From: Acetobacter sacchari
Lineage (GTDB): Bacteria > Pseudomonadota > Alphaproteobacteria > Acetobacterales > Acetobacteraceae
NCBI RefSeq assembly: GCF_017377715.1
Contig: NZ_JAFVMF010000018.1
Span: 25,964-89,963 of the forward strand
Length of the DNA: 64,000 nt
Direction: 5' to 3'
Shown: positions 9,190-18,008 of the stretch, piece by piece
Layout of the letters: every line of letters starts with the position of its first letter
How positions within the stretch are numbered: position 1 is the stretch's first letter
Made by a program: the position numbers and the translations under genes
Notes under the pieces: model-generated
Seen by the model: the letters and a program-made list of their open reading frames with translations, nothing else
What the model was told of the DNA's origin: nothing
The model's database searches: none

Positions 9190-10266
9190 TCAATATTTTC
9201 CTTCCGTTTCGTTCATTGGCGCGGGAACGGGTTTGGGTTGGTTGTCCAGCCACCAGGATCCATAGCGTGTGTATTGAGCAGGGACAGGAACGGTTGTACG
9301 CAACTCATCCGCCGCCGAGCGCACCCAGAACGGATCTCGCAGCATTCCTCGGCCTATCAACACGATGTCAGCACGCTCATTTTGAACGATATCTTCCGCC
9401 AACCCGGCCGAATCGATAAGACCGACCGCGCCCGTCATGATATTTAGTTTGTCCCGGAGAAGTGTAGCCGCCGGAACCTGATAGCCGGGATAACTTTTTA
9501 CAGACACTGGAGCGATCCCGCCAGATGAACAATCGATAAGATCGACGCCCTGCTCCTTCATCCACTGCCCGTAGATCAGGAAATCGTCCGGGGTGTTGCC
9601 CCCCTTCATATAATCTGTGGATGAAATTCTAACAAAAAGAGGCCCCGGCCACTCGGTGCGGACGGCATCGATAATGTGTCGTAGAATACGGTAGCGATTT
9701 TCATGATTGCCTCCCCACCGATCGTTTCGTCTATTCGCAAGAGGAGATAAGAACTCGTTCAAAAGATAACCGTGAGCGGTATGAATCTCGAGAACATCGA
9801 AGTCTGCGTCTCTCGCGCGACCGGCGGCTATCCTGAAAGCTTCAATGACGCTCAAAATTTCTTCTTCGCCAAGCGGGTTCGGTGTTGTGAACCCATCGTC
9901 GAATGGGATAGCCGACGGCGCAACAGATGAAAGACCATCAATCCCGAGCATACGTCCCGCATGACCAAGCTGTGCGCCGGCGTAAGCGCCCATCTTGTGA
10001 ATCACACTAACAAGACGCATCAGGCCAAGCACATGTTCATCTGACCAAATTCCGAGGTCGCCCGGTCCAATCATGCCATTTTCCAAAATGGCAAGCGTCT
10101 CCGGAAAGACAAGCGCTGCGCCGCCCAATGCGCGAGCGCCGTAATGCACGAGGTGAAAGTCACTTACAAAGCCGCCCGGCAGCCCCGAATGCATGCACAT
10201 CGGGGACATGGCGATACGATTTCGCAAAGTGAGATTACGGATCGTTATTGAATCAAATAATTTCAT
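9190..10266 (-). CDS. Old Yellow Enzyme-family NADH:flavin oxidoreductase (YqjM-like)
   Basis: A 358-residue FMN-dependent ene-reductase with a TIM-barrel fold. The N-terminus ITIRNLTLRNRIAMSPMCMH, AQLGHAGRM, the substrate-binding HTAHGYLLNEFLSPLANRR and the FMN-phosphate region VLIGRGMLRDPFW are those of the YqjM (thermophilic-like) group. Such enzymes reduce activated alkenes, quinones or nitro compounds using NAD(P)H. It is transcribed divergently from an HxlR regulator, with an inverted repeat in the 146-bp gap, suggesting control by electrophiles or redox signals as in the YodB/HypR relatives. Confidence 0.92.
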   Translation of the reverse strand: MKLFDSITIRNLTLRNRIAMSPMCMHSGLPGGFVSDFHLVHYGARALGGAALVFPETLAILENGMIGPGDLGIWSDEHVLGLMRLVSVIHKMGAYAGAQLGHAGRMLGIDGLSSVAPSAIPFDDGFTTPNPLGEEEILSVIEAFRIAAGRARDADFDVLEIHTAHGYLLNEFLSPLANRRNDRWGGNHENRYRILRHIIDAVRTEWPGPLFVRISSTDYMKGGNTPDDFLIYGQWMKEQGVDLIDCSSGGIAPVSVKSYPGYQVPAATLLRDKLNIMTGAVGLIDSAGLAEDIVQNERADIVLIGRGMLRDPFWVRSAADELRTTVPVPAQYTRYGSWWLDNQPKPVPAPMNETEGKY

Positions 10267-10367
10267 CAGATCTTACTTTCGAACAGGCGAGCCTGAGACG
10301 ACGCGGTGAATGTCGATCGGGAAGGTAAATGGCATTATCAGAATTGAAAATACGGCAAAAAAAGTCA

Positions 10368-10386
10368 TATACTATATAAAAGTATA
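10368..10386. promoter_or_regulatory. Inverted repeat between OYE and HxlR genes
   Basis: TATACT (10368-10373) and AGTATA (10381-10386) form an inverted repeat with a 7-bp spacer in the AT-rich divergent promoter region. The right arm reads TATACT on the minus strand and could be the -10 box of the oxidoreductase gene. HxlR-type repressors bind such short spaced palindromes next to the gene they control. Confidence 0.5.
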
Positions 10387-10412
10387 GCGCCGACGGTGGA
10401 AGTGAGTAGACG

Positions 10413-10817
10413 ATGAAGAAAAGGCAAAGATGGAGCACGATTCCAGGTTGCTCGCTCGAAGCTGCGCTGAACGTAATAGGCGGTCGGTGGAAGGGAGTTT
10501 TCCTTTTTCATCTTCTTGATGGAAAAATGCGCTTCAACGAACTCAGTCGTTTGGCGAAGGGCGCATCGCCCAGACTCGTCGTCAATCAACTGCGAGAACT
10601 TGAACACGACGGCCTCATTTGTCGTGAGGTTTTCCCTGTGGTGCCGCCAAAGGTTGAATACTCACTGACTGATGAGGGGCGCAGCCTCGAACCTATCCTG
10701 ATTAGCCTGAGCGACTGGGGTTACGCTTGGATCGAAAGACACCCGTTTCAGGAACCTCACCTCGTCACTGACTCTCCGGGTCCCATATCGCCTCCAGAAG
10801 CGCCTCGAACCCCATGA
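10413..10817 (+). CDS. HxlR-family transcriptional regulator
   Basis: A 134-residue winged-helix protein. Motifs are GCSLEAALNVIGGRWKGVFL, DGKMRFNELSRLAKGASPRL, LRELEHDGLICREVFPVVPP and KVEYSLTDEGRSL, in the order expected of HxlR/YodB proteins. There is a Cys at position 11 (PGCSLEAAL), where several family members carry a redox-sensing cysteine. It is divergent from the Old Yellow Enzyme gene and probably represses it. Its 3' end overlaps the convergent FMN reductase gene by 53 bp, so the two genes share antisense sequence. Confidence 0.9.
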   Translation: MKKRQRWSTIPGCSLEAALNVIGGRWKGVFLFHLLDGKMRFNELSRLAKGASPRLVVNQLRELEHDGLICREVFPVVPPKVEYSLTDEGRSLEPILISLSDWGYAWIERHPFQEPHLVTDSPGPISPPEAPRTP

Positions 10818-11346
10818 CCACTGCGTCTCGGCAGGAGCCGAACTCACGCTCTACATCCAGAACGCCGCCCCGGATGACTTCTTCCGAGAGGCGCAGCTCC
10901 GGGAAAGGCGTTATGGCGCGCATCTTCAAACCTTCAGCGACCTGAAGCAATTGCGCACCACATTTTCCGCCCCCGCGCCCTCCATAAGTGACGGCAAGCA
11001 TCGGCTTTCCACGCCATTCCTTATAGCAATGGTCGATCGCGTTTTTCAGCGCCGCCGGATAGCCCCAGTTATACTGAGGCGTAACGAACACGCATGCTGA
11101 CGCATTAGCGACTTTTTGAGACCAGGCCAGTGAGTGTTCCTGGATGTAATCGCCTAGCGCAGGAATGAGTGGTTCGTCATCCATGGGCAGATGCCAGTCG
11201 CGCAGATCGACAAGCTCGACCTCCGCGCCAGTCGCAACTCGCCCGATCGTCGCGATCCATTCCGCGATCTCCGGGCAGCGCCTTCCAGACCGCACGCTTC
11301 CCATGACTAGCAAAATGGGTTCGCGCTTGCGTTGCGGCGCCTTCAC
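10765..11346 (-). CDS. NADPH-dependent FMN reductase
   Basis: A 193-residue flavodoxin-like protein. PILLVMGSVRSGRRCPEIAEWI is the FMN phosphate-binding loop, and FVTPQYNWGYPAALKNAIDHCYKEWRGKP is the hallmark of the NADPH-dependent FMN reductase/SsuE-ArsH group. Start is GTG at 11346, overlapping the TGA of the upstream dehydrogenase gene (GTGA). It probably supplies reduced flavin or reduces quinones or azo compounds. Its 3' end overlaps HxlR on the other strand. Confidence 0.9.
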   Translation of the reverse strand: MKAPQRKREPILLVMGSVRSGRRCPEIAEWIATIGRVATGAEVELVDLRDWHLPMDDEPLIPALGDYIQEHSLAWSQKVANASACVFVTPQYNWGYPAALKNAIDHCYKEWRGKPMLAVTYGGRGGGKCGAQLLQVAEGLKMRAITPFPELRLSEEVIRGGVLDVEREFGSCRDAVVMGFEALLEAIWDPESQ

Positions 11347-12224
11347 TTCAGGCCGCTTTCCTGCCGCGCGCGCTCGAACAACACCACGAAATCCCGTTCG
11401 CCGTCTCCCGCGCTTACCGCGCTCAGCAATCTGTCGCGTACGACCGACGCATAAGGCAGAGGCACGGCATATTCGCCGCCGGCGTCCATGAACATCTTTA
11501 CGTCCTTGAGCCCCAGCGTGACCGGCGCACCGGGCTCGTCGTAATTTTTATCGACCATCAAGCTTCCGTAACTCTTGTGAACCGGGGCATTGTAGAAACT
11601 TCCCGTCATAATATCGAATATCTTGCGCGGGTCGGTTCCGGCCTTTTCGTTCAGGGCAAAGACCTCTGACATCTGTTCTATGGTCGAATAGATCATGAAA
11701 TTCAGGGAGAGCTTAACGAGGTTCGCCTGCACGGGATCTGTCCCCACAACGAAAAGATGAGGACCGAAGCATTTCAGCACAGGCCCGAGCCGCTCCACAT
11801 CTCCTTCGGCTCCTGCGGCGATCACATACAGTTGCCCCGCCTCCGCAGCGGGCGGGCGCCCGAGAACATTGGCGCTGACATAAGCCTGTCCGCGTTCGGC
11901 GTGCCCGTCACGCAGGCGGCGCGCCTGCGCAAGCGAGAGGGTGCTGCAACACACGTGGATGGCTCCAGACCGGAGCGTCGTAGCGATTCCGTTGTCACCG
12001 AAGGCGGCGTCCTGAGTCGACGCGTCATCAAACAGCATGGAGAAGACAACGTCCGCATCCCGCGCGACATCTGCTGGAGTTTCTGCATAGACGGCGCCAC
12101 GCGCGACAAGCGCGTCGGCTTTGGCGCGCGTGCGGTTGTGCACGACAAGATCATACCCGGCGTCGATCAGGCGGCCCGCCATCACCACGCCCATGGCTCC
12201 CAATCCTATGAAACCGATTTTCAT
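11343..12224 (-). CDS. NAD(P)-dependent 3-hydroxyisobutyrate dehydrogenase-like oxidoreductase
   Basis: A 293-residue member of the beta-hydroxyacid dehydrogenase family. The cofactor loop is GFIGLGAMGVVMAGRLIDAGY followed by VHNRTRAKADALV; VFSMLFDDAST, the substrate motif VLGRPPAAEAGQLYVIAAG and the catalytic-lysine region NLVKLSLNFM are present. ATG 12224 is chosen because the Rossmann strand starts there; the frame is open further upstream but without similarity. It is cotranscribed with the FMN reductase (four-base overlap) and divergent from an AraC-type regulator 106 bp away, which probably controls it. Confidence 0.9.
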   Translation of the reverse strand: MKIGFIGLGAMGVVMAGRLIDAGYDLVVHNRTRAKADALVARGAVYAETPADVARDADVVFSMLFDDASTQDAAFGDNGIATTLRSGAIHVCCSTLSLAQARRLRDGHAERGQAYVSANVLGRPPAAEAGQLYVIAAGAEGDVERLGPVLKCFGPHLFVVGTDPVQANLVKLSLNFMIYSTIEQMSEVFALNEKAGTDPRKIFDIMTGSFYNAPVHKSYGSLMVDKNYDEPGAPVTLGLKDVKMFMDAGGEYAVPLPYASVVRDRLLSAVSAGDGERDFVVLFERARQESGLK

Positions 12225-12330
12225 CTGCTTTCTCTTCCATGAAGGCTGCCCGCTGCGGGGTTTGGTCACTTCGCTCATGGTAAGCCTCCCACGCTTGGCG
12301 TGCTCACGCCTGCAGGCCATATTTCGACTC

Positions 12331-13143
12331 ATGTGCGCCACCTTCCCCATACCGCCCCTCACGCCGGATTCTGCCACCGGCGAGCCGCCGTGGCTGAGCG
12401 GTGGATATTTCAGCCAGACGACCCGCCGTATGGCTGAGCGGCATGAACACGCATACGGACAAATTCTCGGGGTTGATGAAGGTGTTATCGGCATCAGGAC
12501 CGAACCCTCTTACTGGCAGATCGGTCCTGGCCAGTGCCTGTGGCTTCCACCTGGACTACCGCATCAGGCGCGCTCCCACGGCGCCATTACCGGCTGGCTT
12601 CTGTATATCAGCGAAGCCCGCAGCCAGACTTTGTCGTCTGAACCGTTCCTGACGCAGGGATCGCGGCTGCTGCGCGCGCAGGCGGAACGTCTTGCGCGCC
12701 ATGCCTCCGGCATGATTTGGGATAAGCCGCTGTTTCGTTTGGCCGAGAGTTTCTGGGACGAATTCCGCTCACTACCGCACGCGGCCCTGTCGCTGCCGCT
12801 TCCGATGGACCCGCGTCTTGGACGCGTGGCCGATCTGTTAAGCGACAATCCTGCCGATCCACGTGAACAGCCCGACTGGGCGAGCGACGCCGGAATGTCA
12901 CCCAGATCGTTCGTGCGACGTTTCATGGCGGAGACCGGCATGCCCTTCTCCACATGGCGACGGCGTCTGCGTGTGCTGGCCGCGCAAGAGTTGCTGGCGC
13001 GTGGCCGCAGCGTCACTGACGCAGCACTTGAAGTCGGCTACGAAAGCAGCGGCGCGTTCGGCGCCGCTTTCAGGTCGATCACCGGATGCAGCCCACGGGA
13101 GTATTCGAAACTCCGGGGAGGCGGACACGACCGGACGTCATAA
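12331..13143 (+). CDS. AraC-family transcriptional regulator
   Basis: A 270-residue regulator with a cupin-like sensor domain (WQIGPGQCLWLPPGLPHQ, about residues 60-85) and a C-terminal double helix-turn-helix: AGMSPRSFVRRFMAETG and SVTDAALEVGYESSGAFGAAF, then GCSPREYSK. The start ATG 12331 removes an upstream extension that would overlap the divergent dehydrogenase gene. Its likely target is the adjacent dehydrogenase/FMN-reductase operon. The effector is unknown. Confidence 0.9.
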   Translation: MCATFPIPPLTPDSATGEPPWLSGGYFSQTTRRMAERHEHAYGQILGVDEGVIGIRTEPSYWQIGPGQCLWLPPGLPHQARSHGAITGWLLYISEARSQTLSSEPFLTQGSRLLRAQAERLARHASGMIWDKPLFRLAESFWDEFRSLPHAALSLPLPMDPRLGRVADLLSDNPADPREQPDWASDAGMSPRSFVRRFMAETGMPFSTWRRRLRVLAAQELLARGRSVTDAALEVGYESSGAFGAAFRSITGCSPREYSKLRGGGHDRTS

Positions 13144-13512
13144 GGCGGATGTTGATGCGTCGATTTCTTTTGCAGACTTGGGGCGGCTTGCGCAGTCTAC
13201 TCGGTGGGGCCGAGTTCGCGTTCCTTTGGGGCAGGTTCACGCGGGATGCATCCATCCGCGCAGATCAAGATGCTCGTCAAAACAGCGTCCAAGAACCACT
13301 TGCATGAGTCGGCACGAACAAGCATGGCTCCAGCATCCAGCGAATTGCGGACACTGGTTTGCTGGGTCGGCGGATAAGTGAACAGGCGCGTCGCCACGTC
13401 CTTCATTCCTCTCGCGCAGTGAATATTATTATCCTCACATGACGAGTCGAATGAACGATGCCATGCGCCATGCGGGATACCTCCGAACGGGGCGCTGGTG
13501 TAGGCTTCCCAT
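13144..13512. other. Intergenic, no gene seen
   Basis: About 370 bp between the AraC gene and the YbaK gene. Short frames on both strands lack family resemblance. A poly-T-containing 3' stretch (13163-13170) follows the AraC gene but without a clear stem. Confidence 0.35.
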
Positions 13513-13995
13513 ATGAGCAAGACCACGCCCGCTACCGCCTTTTTGCGCCGCAGTAACATCCCTTTCGAAACGCTGTCTTACGATTACGACCCATCGGCGG
13601 ATCGGCTCGGAGTCCACGCCGCCGCCGCCATGGGCGAGCCGGAAGACCGGGTGTTTAAAACCCTGATGACCGAGGTTGACGGCGCGGCTGTCTGCGTCGT
13701 TATTCCCGTGGCGCGCGAGTTGAGTATGAAAAAGCTTGCGACCGCGGCAGGCGGGAAAAGCGCCAGAATGATGAAACCTGCGGACGCCGAGCGCGTGACC
13801 GGATTCAAGGTCGGCGGGATCAGTCCTTTCGGCCGCCGCAAGGCGACGCCAACAATTTTGGCGCGCGAAGCTCTGGAGCAGCCTTATATCGTCACGAACG
13901 GAGGCGCTCGCGGCGTGCAGGTGAAACTCACTCCGGCGGATGCGCTGACCGCCATGAATGGCGTTCCCGGAGACGTTTTGGCGCCGTTAAACTGA
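13513..13995 (+). CDS. ybaK: Cys-tRNA(Pro)/Cys-tRNA(Cys) deacylase, YbaK/EbsC
   Basis: A 160-residue editing protein that hydrolyses cysteine mischarged on tRNA(Pro). MSKTTPATAFLRRSNIPFE, RVFKTLMTEVDG with the catalytic lysine, LATAAGGKSARMM, and GFKVGGISPFGRRK are the classic YbaK motifs; the GXXXP loop is GGISP. Length is that of E. coli YbaK. The gene is monocistronic as far as visible. A second, more distant family member lies at 43602-44075. Confidence 0.93.
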   Translation: MSKTTPATAFLRRSNIPFETLSYDYDPSADRLGVHAAAAMGEPEDRVFKTLMTEVDGAAVCVVIPVARELSMKKLATAAGGKSARMMKPADAERVTGFKVGGISPFGRRKATPTILAREALEQPYIVTNGGARGVQVKLTPADALTAMNGVPGDVLAPLN

Positions 13996-14318
13996 AGAGC
14001 CGCACGTCAACTCACCGACTGAAGATCGTGCGCAATGCTGGAAGCGCATTTTTGCGCCTCAGATTACTGCTTGCCACTCACGCGCCGCGAGACGGCGCTG
14101 ACGGGACTGTCCGCAAACCTTTTCCTCCGCCCCTCCCTGTGTGGTTTCCATCCCCCGCGCCGGCTCAGGAATGAGACCGCCGGAACTCGTCCCTGCGGCG
14201 CCCCCGTTTGTTTCCTCTCAGATCCTCGCCGCCAGAGACACGTAAGATGACGTCCCGACGACCGCCGCACGTTTCGTGCGCGGTCGCGGCTTTTCGCCGC
14301 CAGCACCGGAGACGCTTC
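13996..14318. other. Intergenic, no gene seen
   Basis: Roughly 320 bp before the muramidase. If translation of that gene began at ATG 14247 rather than TTG 14319, the last 72 bp would be coding. Nothing else recognisable. Confidence 0.3.
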
Positions 14319-15038
14319 TTGACCGCCCAGAATTTCGACGCATGCCTCGATTTCGTTCGTACGGCGGAAGGCGGATACAGCGACGATCCCAAAGACCCCG
14401 GAAACTGGTTGCGCGGTGACAAGGGGCGGGGCGACACACTGATCGGCAGCCATTACGGCGTCTCCGCAATGACGCTGGCCGCATGGTCCGCGCCCGCAGC
14501 GATTTCGGCGGACAGCATGCGCGCGCTGGACCTGAAGACTTTCGACGCCATCGCCCGCTCGCGCTACTGGAACCCGCTCGCTGGATCCGCGCTCCCTGCG
14601 GGCGTCGATCTCATGACGTTCGACTTTGGCTGGAATTGCGGTGTGAGCACGTCGGCGACGCTGCTGCAGCGCATCGTCGGCGCCGTGGCGGATGGACGCA
14701 TCGGACCAAAAACCCTCGACGCGGTGTCGCATATCGACGTCACGGACCTTTTGCCTCAGATCGATCCCGACTCTTTGGCTGCGTTGCACGCGCGGCTTGG
14801 ACTTCCGCCCAGCAGCGGCATTGGCCCGGAAGTGCGCCGCGCACTCGCACGGCCGGGCGGCGCAGAAATGGTGACCGTGATGGTCCTCGGCGGCATGCAG
14901 CAACGTGAATATCGTTCCCGCGACGGATTGCGGCGCTTCGGACGAGGCTGGCTGGCGCGAACGCGGCGACGGACTGAAACTGCGCTGGCCATGGTCTCGG
15001 CGGCGACAGCCCGGGGGGCTGCGTCTTTCGAAAGCTGA
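14319..15038 (+). CDS. GH108-family peptidoglycan muramidase (phage-type lysozyme)
   Basis: A protein of about 239 residues that should cleave the glycan backbone of peptidoglycan. The GH108 motif FVRTAEGGYSDDPKDPGN carries the catalytic Glu, followed by THYGV-like SHYGVSAMTLAAW, FDAIARSRYWNPL, GVDLMTFDFGWNCG and the repeated RIGPKTLDAV peptidoglycan-binding segment. GH108 enzymes are mostly phage endolysins or gene-transfer/secretion lysozymes. No holin or other phage gene is next to it. The start is uncertain: TTG 14319 has GGAGA in front, ATG 14247 gives a 24-residue Arg-rich extension. Confidence 0.8.
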   Translation: MTAQNFDACLDFVRTAEGGYSDDPKDPGNWLRGDKGRGDTLIGSHYGVSAMTLAAWSAPAAISADSMRALDLKTFDAIARSRYWNPLAGSALPAGVDLMTFDFGWNCGVSTSATLLQRIVGAVADGRIGPKTLDAVSHIDVTDLLPQIDPDSLAALHARLGLPPSSGIGPEVRRALARPGGAEMVTVMVLGGMQQREYRSRDGLRRFGRGWLARTRRRTETALAMVSAATARGAASFES

Positions 15039-15431
15039 CTGCTGCGGCGTACAGAAAAGGGCGCATCAACCTGTTTGGCGAAAGGTTTTCACGCGCCTCC
15101 ATTTCGTCTACAGAATGACCATGCCCGATGGCCGTCAGAGAACCTTCGCCTCCCGCTGCTATCGCCTTTCGTCGCAACGTCGTTCGCGCGCTGCATGGAA
15201 CGCTGGTGCGTCAGGCCGATATCAGACGAGTAGTGTTTTCTACGCGATTGGCAGTGCGAGTTTCGCTGCCTCCTGCCCTGAAACTTCCCCTTGTATGTTG
15301 GCGACTACAATAATTCATCAGGATGGTCCGACGCACGCGCAGAGTCTTCGGAGCAGGTGGTGGCCCTTGCCTCGGTCGGAGCGGGCCTTGCAGCGCGTCC
15401 ACATCGCTCCCGCCAGCGCACGCTTCTTCTG
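15039..15431. other. Intergenic, no clear gene
   Basis: About 390 bp between the muramidase and the peptide transporter. The transporter frame remains open back to 15291, but that part is not membrane-protein-like. No terminator or promoter is convincing. Confidence 0.3.
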
Positions 15432-16904
15432 ATGCATTCCCGCAACCGCACGTTCCTGCAAATCGCCTGCCTGGAAATCTGCGAACGTTTTGGTTTTTAC
15501 GGCCTACAAAGCGTTTCGATAGCGTATTTCGTGCAGACCATGGGGCTGACGGAACAGGGAGCCGTGATGCTATGGGGCGCATTCAGCGCCCTGATGTTCG
15601 GCATTCCTGTTCTGGGCGGCTGGCTGGGCGACAGAGTTCTCGGAACGCGGCGGACAGTGACGATCGCGATGGCGTTGCTGGCCGTCGGATACAGCGGTCT
15701 CTCCTGCGGCCTGGGCGGATCGGCGGGAGTGTCTCTTGTGCTCGCCGTGCTGATACTGGGCGGCGGGATTTTCAAACCCAACGTCGCCAGCCTGTTGCGA
15801 CAGACCTTCAGCGACGCCTCGGACCGCGTCGATATCGTCTTCACCATCTACTATATGTCGATCAATATCGGCGCGACCGTCGCTGCTATCGCAATTCCGT
15901 TCCTCGCCGAACATATCGGGTGGCGGAAGAGCTTCGCCATCGCAGCCGCCGTCTTGTGGTTGGGTTTCGCAGTATCCCTGACCCTTCCTCGCACCGTGGC
16001 GGCAGCGAGAAAACGCGACACATGGGTATGGCCTGCATGCGCCGCCGCAATCGGCCTCGCCTTTGTCCTGCTGCATTACCCGGCGCTGGCCCGGGTCTGC
16101 ATCTGGATCGCGGCGATCGCCATTCTGCTGGTCTGGAGTTTTCTGTACCATCGCGCGACGCCCACCTGGCGCCTAGGGCTGCGGCTGTCCTTCGCATTAC
16201 AGGCGCAAGCGGTCCTGTTCTTCCTGTTCAACCAGCAGATCGCGACATCACTTACCAGTTTCGCCCGAGACCATGTCGCAACTACGATTCGTGTGGCGGG
16301 CGTAAACTGTGTGCTGCAGGCTGGACAGTTTCAATCCCTGAACAATTTGTGGATCCTCGCCATCGCGCCCGGTCTGGCCGCGCTCTATCATCGCGCCGAG
16401 CGTCGTGACCGACCGATTTCCCTGCCGATCCGCTTCCTGTGCGGCTTCATCTTCCTTGCGCTTTCGTTTCAACTCTGGCGCGCCGCCGCTCTCGCCAGCA
16501 TCAACGCGACAATTTCACCATGGTGGATGGTGGCGGGGTACGCCCTGTTCTCAGCGGGCGAGCTACTGATTGCAGCGCTCGGACTGGCCGCAATCGCACG
16601 CTATGCGCCCCCGGGCGCAACAGGGCAGTTGATGGGGTGCTTTTCCGTGCTGGCCGGGCTGACGAGTTATCTCGGCAGCGTCGTCGCTACAGGCGTCTCT
16701 GTCGGAGGAGCGAGCGACGGAGCCGCCGCGCCGATGGCGTACGCCCACCTGTTTGGCGACCTGTGCATGCTGGCGTCACTGGCCGCGTTAGGGTCGGCTC
16801 TTTTCATTCCCGTTGCGCGGCGCATGGACGCCCGGTGGCGTGGCGCAGAGCCAGTGACGACAACACTCAGGCGAGAGCAGGACATGATGGACATAGCCCT
16901 ATGA
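15432..16904 (+). CDS. POT-family proton-dependent peptide transporter
   Basis: A 490-residue major-facilitator protein. The N-terminal ExxER proton-coupling motif is LEICERFGFYGLQS, followed by GGWLGDRVLGTRR (MFS motif A) and the POT signature GGGIFKPNVASLLRQ and YYMSINIGATVAA. About 12-14 hydrophobic helices follow. It imports di- and tripeptides with protons. The start is uncertain: no SD precedes ATG 15432, and in-frame GTG codons near 15357 are possible. Its stop overlaps the start of the polysaccharide deacetylase (ATGA), which suggests cotranscription. Confidence 0.9.
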   Translation: MHSRNRTFLQIACLEICERFGFYGLQSVSIAYFVQTMGLTEQGAVMLWGAFSALMFGIPVLGGWLGDRVLGTRRTVTIAMALLAVGYSGLSCGLGGSAGVSLVLAVLILGGGIFKPNVASLLRQTFSDASDRVDIVFTIYYMSINIGATVAAIAIPFLAEHIGWRKSFAIAAAVLWLGFAVSLTLPRTVAAARKRDTWVWPACAAAIGLAFVLLHYPALARVCIWIAAIAILLVWSFLYHRATPTWRLGLRLSFALQAQAVLFFLFNQQIATSLTSFARDHVATTIRVAGVNCVLQAGQFQSLNNLWILAIAPGLAALYHRAERRDRPISLPIRFLCGFIFLALSFQLWRAAALASINATISPWWMVAGYALFSAGELLIAALGLAAIARYAPPGATGQLMGCFSVLAGLTSYLGSVVATGVSVGGASDGAAAPMAYAHLFGDLCMLASLAALGSALFIPVARRMDARWRGAEPVTTTLRREQDMMDIAL

Positions 16905-17818
16905 CCGAACTCCCGAACGATAAGCTCGCCCCATGGCAATGGCCGGAAAACTACTGGCGAGCCGCCGTCGGGCGCGCACGCGCCGGGCGTTCCTTGCGTC
17001 CGAAAGCCTGGCCCGATGGCGCGCGCTGTGCTTTCGCCATCTCGTTCGACGCCGATCATGACACGATTCCGCTGCGCGACAGCGACGAAAGCCCCATGCG
17101 CATCAGTCAGGGTCACTACGGCCATCGACGTGGCGTGCCACGCATCCGGGACCTGCTGCAACGCCACGCCGTGCCTGCGACATTCTTTTATCCCGCGGTC
17201 TCCGCCCTGCTCTACCCCGACGAAGTCCGGGGCGTCGTCGCGGATGGCCATGAGATCGGCATCCATTCGTGGATTCATGAGCGCAACACGCATCTCGACG
17301 GCGAAACCGAGCTTGAGCTGACAACCCGCGCGCAAGCGGTGTTGCAGGATATCGGACGTCGTCCGGTAGTCGGCATCCGCACGGCAAGCTGGGATTTCTC
17401 GGTCAACACCCTCTCCATCATCCGGCAAATGGGGCTTCTGTACGACAGCAGTCTGATGGCTGACGACGACCCCTACGAACTTCTCCAGAACGGAGAAGCC
17501 ACCGGCATTGTCGAATTGCCGCCCGAATGGATCCGCGACGACGCCGTCTACTTCAATTTCGACCGGTTTTCGGCCCTGCGCCCATACACCGCGCCGCGCG
17601 ATGTGCTGGATATCTTCATGGCTGAGTTCGACGGAGCCTACGACGAAGGCGGCCTTTTCCTGCTGACGCTCCACCCGCATGTCAGCGGACATCGCAGCCG
17701 CGTCGGCGTGATCTCCGCATTGCTGGAAGCCGCCCGCGCCCGCGAAGACGTCTGGTTCGCGACCCATGAGCAGGTCGCGCTGTGGTGCCGGGACAACGCA
17801 GCGGAAGTCGGACCGTGA
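16901..17818 (+). CDS. Polysaccharide deacetylase family protein
   Basis: A 305-residue NodB-fold hydrolase. The metal and catalytic Asp pair is in SFDADHDT (motif 1), the His pair in GHEIGIHSWIHE (motif 2), and TASWDFSVNT and LTLHPHVSG give motifs 3 and 5. This pattern matches the PuuE/HpPgdA-like branch that includes peptidoglycan deacetylases and allantoinase-like amidohydrolases, so the substrate could be a cyclic imide rather than a sugar. It overlaps the peptide transporter by four bases. Confidence 0.88.
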   Translation: MTELPNDKLAPWQWPENYWRAAVGRARAGRSLRPKAWPDGARCAFAISFDADHDTIPLRDSDESPMRISQGHYGHRRGVPRIRDLLQRHAVPATFFYPAVSALLYPDEVRGVVADGHEIGIHSWIHERNTHLDGETELELTTRAQAVLQDIGRRPVVGIRTASWDFSVNTLSIIRQMGLLYDSSLMADDDPYELLQNGEATGIVELPPEWIRDDAVYFNFDRFSALRPYTAPRDVLDIFMAEFDGAYDEGGLFLLTLHPHVSGHRSRVGVISALLEAARAREDVWFATHEQVALWCRDNAAEVGP

Positions 17819-17820
17819 AT

Positions 17821-17884
17821 CCCCCGCCCCTCCTACCGGTCCGCGACGCTTGCGCGTTATGCCAGCCATGCGGGGGCTTTTTCG
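17821..17884 (+). terminator. Possible intrinsic terminator with long loop
   Basis: CCCCCGC (17821-17827), directly after the deacetylase stop, can pair with GCGGGGG (17870-17876), which is followed by CTTTTTTCG. The loop of about 42 nt can fold internally. The GC stem plus T tract makes termination plausible, the loop length makes it uncertain. Confidence 0.4.
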
Positions 17885-18008
17885 TCATCGGGGCGTTTCA
17901 GATGGGCGTCCAAATTCAACATGCGCAGAATCAGCAGGCGAATGCAGCAGGAGACCGCCCTCGGTGACAGATTTGACGAGGTCGCATCCCGTTCATCATG
18001 ATCGTCCG

